DNA of 9,241 nucleotides from Bacillota bacterium (GTDB lineage Bacteria; Bacillota; Clostridia; Peptostreptococcales; Anaerovoracaceae). Of this stretch, positions 7,875 to 9,241 are shown piece by piece (the stretch's first letter is position 1; each line of letters begins with the position of its first letter). The notes beneath the pieces were generated by a model. That model was given only the letters and a program-made list of their open reading frames with translations. It had not been told where the DNA came from and searched no databases. The stretch is from assembly GCA_030535715.1 (NCBI GenBank), contig JAUNRL010000034.1, positions 1 through 9,241 on the forward strand, in the 5' to 3' direction. Position numbers and translations under genes: made by a program.

Positions 7875-8984
7875 TTACATTGTCGGAATTCTTACTGGCA
7901 GAATAAGGTACTCATAGCGATTTCCTTCCGTCGGTCTCACCACACAGGGAGTAACGCTGGTCTTCAGATGAAGGGAAATCTTTTCCTCATCGATTTCCTT
8001 CAACACATCCACGATATACTTGGAATTGAATCCGATTTCCAGGTCTTCTCCCTCCTTATCTATGACAATTTCCTCTCTGACATTTCCTTCTTCCGAACGG
8101 GAAGTGATGGTCAGTAGATCTCCCTGAATGGACAGCTTAACCAGATTATTCTTTCCCTCCCGGGAAAGCAGCGATGCTCTCTCCATGCTTCCCTGGAACA
8201 GTTCTCTTCCGACAATCACCCGGGTTGTGCTGTCGGTGGGAATAATATCTTGGTATCGAATAAATTCTCCTTCCATGATGCGCATAACCACTTCTGTTCT
8301 CCCGGTCTGCACAACTGCCCTCTTTTTTCCCAGATGAATCAGAAGATCATCCTCTTCATCCTCTTCCCAAATGATTCGACCAATTTCATTCATGATCTTC
8401 GCGGAAATAATGAATTTTTCTTCTTTTTCACTCTTCATGGGTTCATTGGTCAGCGCCAGCCGGAATCCATCCAGCGCAACCATGGTGATTTCATCCTTTT
8501 TAATCTCCGTCAGAATGCCGGTCAGTATCCCTTTGGACTCTTCAATGCTGGCAGCAAATCCCGTTTTCCGAATCATATTCCGCAGAATCTCCTGATCAAT
8601 GGAAATGGTATGATCGTTTTCCTCTCTTTTTCCCGTTTCCGGAAAATCCTCCGGCGGAAGAGAAACTACCTTAAATTCCGAAGAAATAGTACTGATTTTC
8701 ACACTGTCCTCTTCCTGTTCTATGATGATTTCTTCATTGGGAAGTTTTCGGATAATATCTCCGAATAGTCTGGCCATCACCACCACCGCTCCTTCTTCCT
8801 CTATTTCTGCATCTATTTGCCGACTGATGCTGATATCCAGATCCGATGCGGTCAGAAGAAGAGATTCATTCTCTGCTTTGATCAGTATTCCCTTCAGTAC
8901 GGGTAGCGTGGTTCGGTTGGATACCGCTTTGGACACGGTGTTCAGCGCTTTGGATAACATCTGCTGGTTACATCTGAATTTCAT
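7875..8984 (-). CDS. dnaN: DNA polymerase III beta subunit (sliding clamp)
   Basis: The ring-shaped dimeric clamp that tethers the replicative polymerase and other partners to DNA. At 369 residues it is of normal length for three clamp domains (about 1-120, 121-245 and 246-369). Family-typical stretches include MKFRCNQQMLSKALNTVSKAVSNRTTLPVL at the start in family form, LTASDLDISI (44-53), the ALDGFRLAL segment of domain 2, and the C-terminal YLILPVRI, which closes the partner-binding pocket. It is rich in Glu/Asp and Lys and more AT-biased in codon use than gyrA or trpS. The start is clear: AGGAGG lies 5 nt before the ATG. It follows the dnaA stop by 179 bp, a spacer with origin-like elements, and precedes recF by 23 nt. 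No convincing promoter was found directly before it, so it may be read from the dnaA promoter outside the window. Confidence 0.98.
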   Translation of the reverse strand: MKFRCNQQMLSKALNTVSKAVSNRTTLPVLKGILIKAENESLLLTASDLDISISRQIDAEIEEEGAVVVMARLFGDIIRKLPNEEIIIEQEEDSVKISTISSEFKVVSLPPEDFPETGKREENDHTISIDQEILRNMIRKTGFAASIEESKGILTGILTEIKKDEITMVALDGFRLALTNEPMKSEKEEKFIISAKIMNEIGRIIWEEDEEDDLLIHLGKKRAVVQTGRTEVVMRIMEGEFIRYQDIIPTDSTTRVIVGRELFQGSMERASLLSREGKNNLVKLSIQGDLLTITSRSEEGNVREEIVIDKEGEDLEIGFNSKYIVDVLKEIDEEKISLHLKTSVTPCVVRPTEGNRYEYLILPVRIPTM

Positions 8985-9036
8985 ATCATCCTCCTCTGGT
9001 TAAAGCAAAGCGAACACTTATGTTTAAATAAGAATA

Positions 9037-9054
9037 TAGTAGTTATAGTAGTAG
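9037..9054 (+). other. DnaA-trio array (putative origin unwinding element)
   Basis: On the plus strand TAG-TAG-TTA-TAG-TAG-TAG; read 3' to 5' away from the DnaA box this is GAT-GAT-GAT-ATT-GAT-GAT. DnaA-trios, repeats of 3'-(G/A)AT-5' next to a DnaA box, are known to guide DnaA onto single-stranded DNA at origins such as that of Bacillus subtilis. Five of six triplets are the best form. They lie 4 nt beyond a degenerate DnaA box and 13 nt beyond a perfect one, in AT-rich DNA between dnaA and dnaN. No GC-rich clamp separates box and trios. Origin function is inferred from sequence and position. Confidence 0.7.
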
Positions 9055-9058
9055 AATC

Positions 9059-9067
9059 TGTGTATTC
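9059..9067 (-). other. degenerate DnaA box
   Basis: GAATACACA on the minus strand matches TTATNCACA at seven of nine positions and abuts the perfect box in the same orientation. Tandem boxes beside the trios are a feature of the basal unwinding system. Alone it would be too weak to call. Confidence 0.45.
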
Positions 9068-9076
9068 TGTGGATAA
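9068..9076 (-). other. perfect DnaA box
   Basis: TTATCCACA on the minus strand, identical to the DnaA-binding consensus, in the dnaA-dnaN spacer and pointing toward the trinucleotide array. It is the only perfect box in this spacer. Its position makes it the likely anchor for DnaA loading at the unwinding site. Confidence 0.8.
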
Positions 9077-9157
9077 GTGCATCAAAGCTGATGATTATCC
9101 TTTGTTTTATTCTTTTTCTGCTGTTGATATTCTGCGATCATCCTGTCAACTGCCTGT

Positions 9158-9189
9158 GCATGATCAGGACATTTCTTCTCTGATCATGC
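9158..9189. repeat. perfect 10-bp inverted repeat across the dnaA stop
   Basis: GCATGATCAG (9158-9167) and CTGATCATGC (9180-9189) are exact reverse complements, separated by 12 bp. The repeat covers the last eight or so codons of dnaA and its stop codon (9164-9166). In dnaA-dnaN mRNA it would form a 10-bp stem with a 12-nt loop. No T-run follows, so it is not a classical terminator; RNA processing, translation control or a DNA role at the origin are possible. Confidence 0.65.
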
Positions 9190-9241
9190 GAACCTCTTCG
9201 GCGAGTAGAGAACTGACCTTTATTTCTTCTTCTATTTTATT
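9164..9241 (-). CDS. dnaA: chromosomal replication initiator DnaA (C-terminal end only)
   Basis: Only the last 25 codons are present; the rest lies beyond the right edge. The reading NKIEEEIKVSSLLAEEVRMI followed by REEMS and a TGA stop resembles the final helix of DnaA domain IV, which in Bacillota usually ends in a charged KI..(D/E)(L/I)K...L...(I/V) pattern. The DNA-binding signature of domain IV is outside the window. The call depends mainly on position: directly upstream of dnaN in the same direction, with a DnaA box and trios in between. The other two frames contain early stops here. Confidence 0.75.
   Translation of the reverse strand, partial: NKIEEEIKVSSLLAEEVRMIREEMS

Noticed and set aside
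9144..9149. A perfect -35 hexamer TTGACA on the minus strand in the dnaA-dnaN spacer
   Set aside because: No -10-like sequence lies 16-18 bp downstream, so it was not called as the dnaN promoter.
9082..9183. An open frame after the dnaA stop in another frame (33 codons, ending in ...KDNHQL)
   Set aside because: It reads like protein in part, but has no suitable start or ribosome binding site and overlaps the inverted repeat and spacer; a frameshifted DnaA extension is possible but unsupported.

Overview
This window is the replication-initiation/gyrase neighbourhood of a bacterial chromosome, and every recognisable gene lies on the minus strand. From right to left, in the direction of transcription, the order is the 3' end of dnaA, an origin-like dnaA-dnaN spacer, dnaN, recF, a terminator and a new promoter, gyrB, gyrA, trpS, a degenerate shikimate-kinase-like gene, and the start of a DUF2148 iron-sulfur protein. 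The gene order, strong AGGAGG-type ribosome binding sites, GyrA with a Gram-positive-like GDSSIYE quinolone region, and the anaerobe-type DUF2148 protein point to a member of the Bacillota, most likely an anaerobic Clostridia/Eubacteriales lineage. I cannot name the genus from sequence alone.

Right end (about 8985-9241): the last 25 codons of dnaA, a perfect 10-bp inverted repeat across the dnaA stop codon, then a 179-bp spacer. The spacer carries a perfect DnaA box (TTATCCACA), an adjacent degenerate box, and a run of TAG/TTA trinucleotides on the opposite strand. That layout matches the DnaA-box plus DnaA-trio element known from other bacterial origins, so the chromosome origin (or its unwinding half) probably lies here. 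All genes to the left are then transcribed co-directionally with a fork moving left.

Middle (6518-8984): dnaN (sliding clamp) and recF are only 23 nt apart. The small S4-domain gene yaaA/rlbA, usual between them in Bacillus-type loci, is absent, and no remB-like gene lies between recF and gyrB. The 242-bp recF-gyrB spacer holds a rho-independent terminator followed by a very good sigma-A-type promoter (TTGAAA-N17-TACAAT with an extended -10). A perfect 19-bp palindrome fills the promoter spacer and overlaps the -35 box. This is the best candidate for undescribed regulation in the window.

Left (1-6499): a probable gyrB-gyrA-trpS-(shikimate-kinase-like)-DUF2148 operon with short gaps (48, 51, 16 and 23 nt) and no visible internal terminator. 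GyrB and GyrA form DNA gyrase, TrpS charges tRNA-Trp, the next protein looks like a shikimate kinase that has lost its P-loop lysine, and the last is a putative 4Fe-4S protein cut by the window edge. Base composition changes along the window: 60-base samples counted by hand give 38/60 and 39/60 G+C at 901-960 and 2101-2160, but 18/60 and 25/60 at 7501-7560 and 8401-8460. No mobile element, CRISPR array, tRNA or rRNA was seen, and no gene-free stretch exceeds 300 bases.
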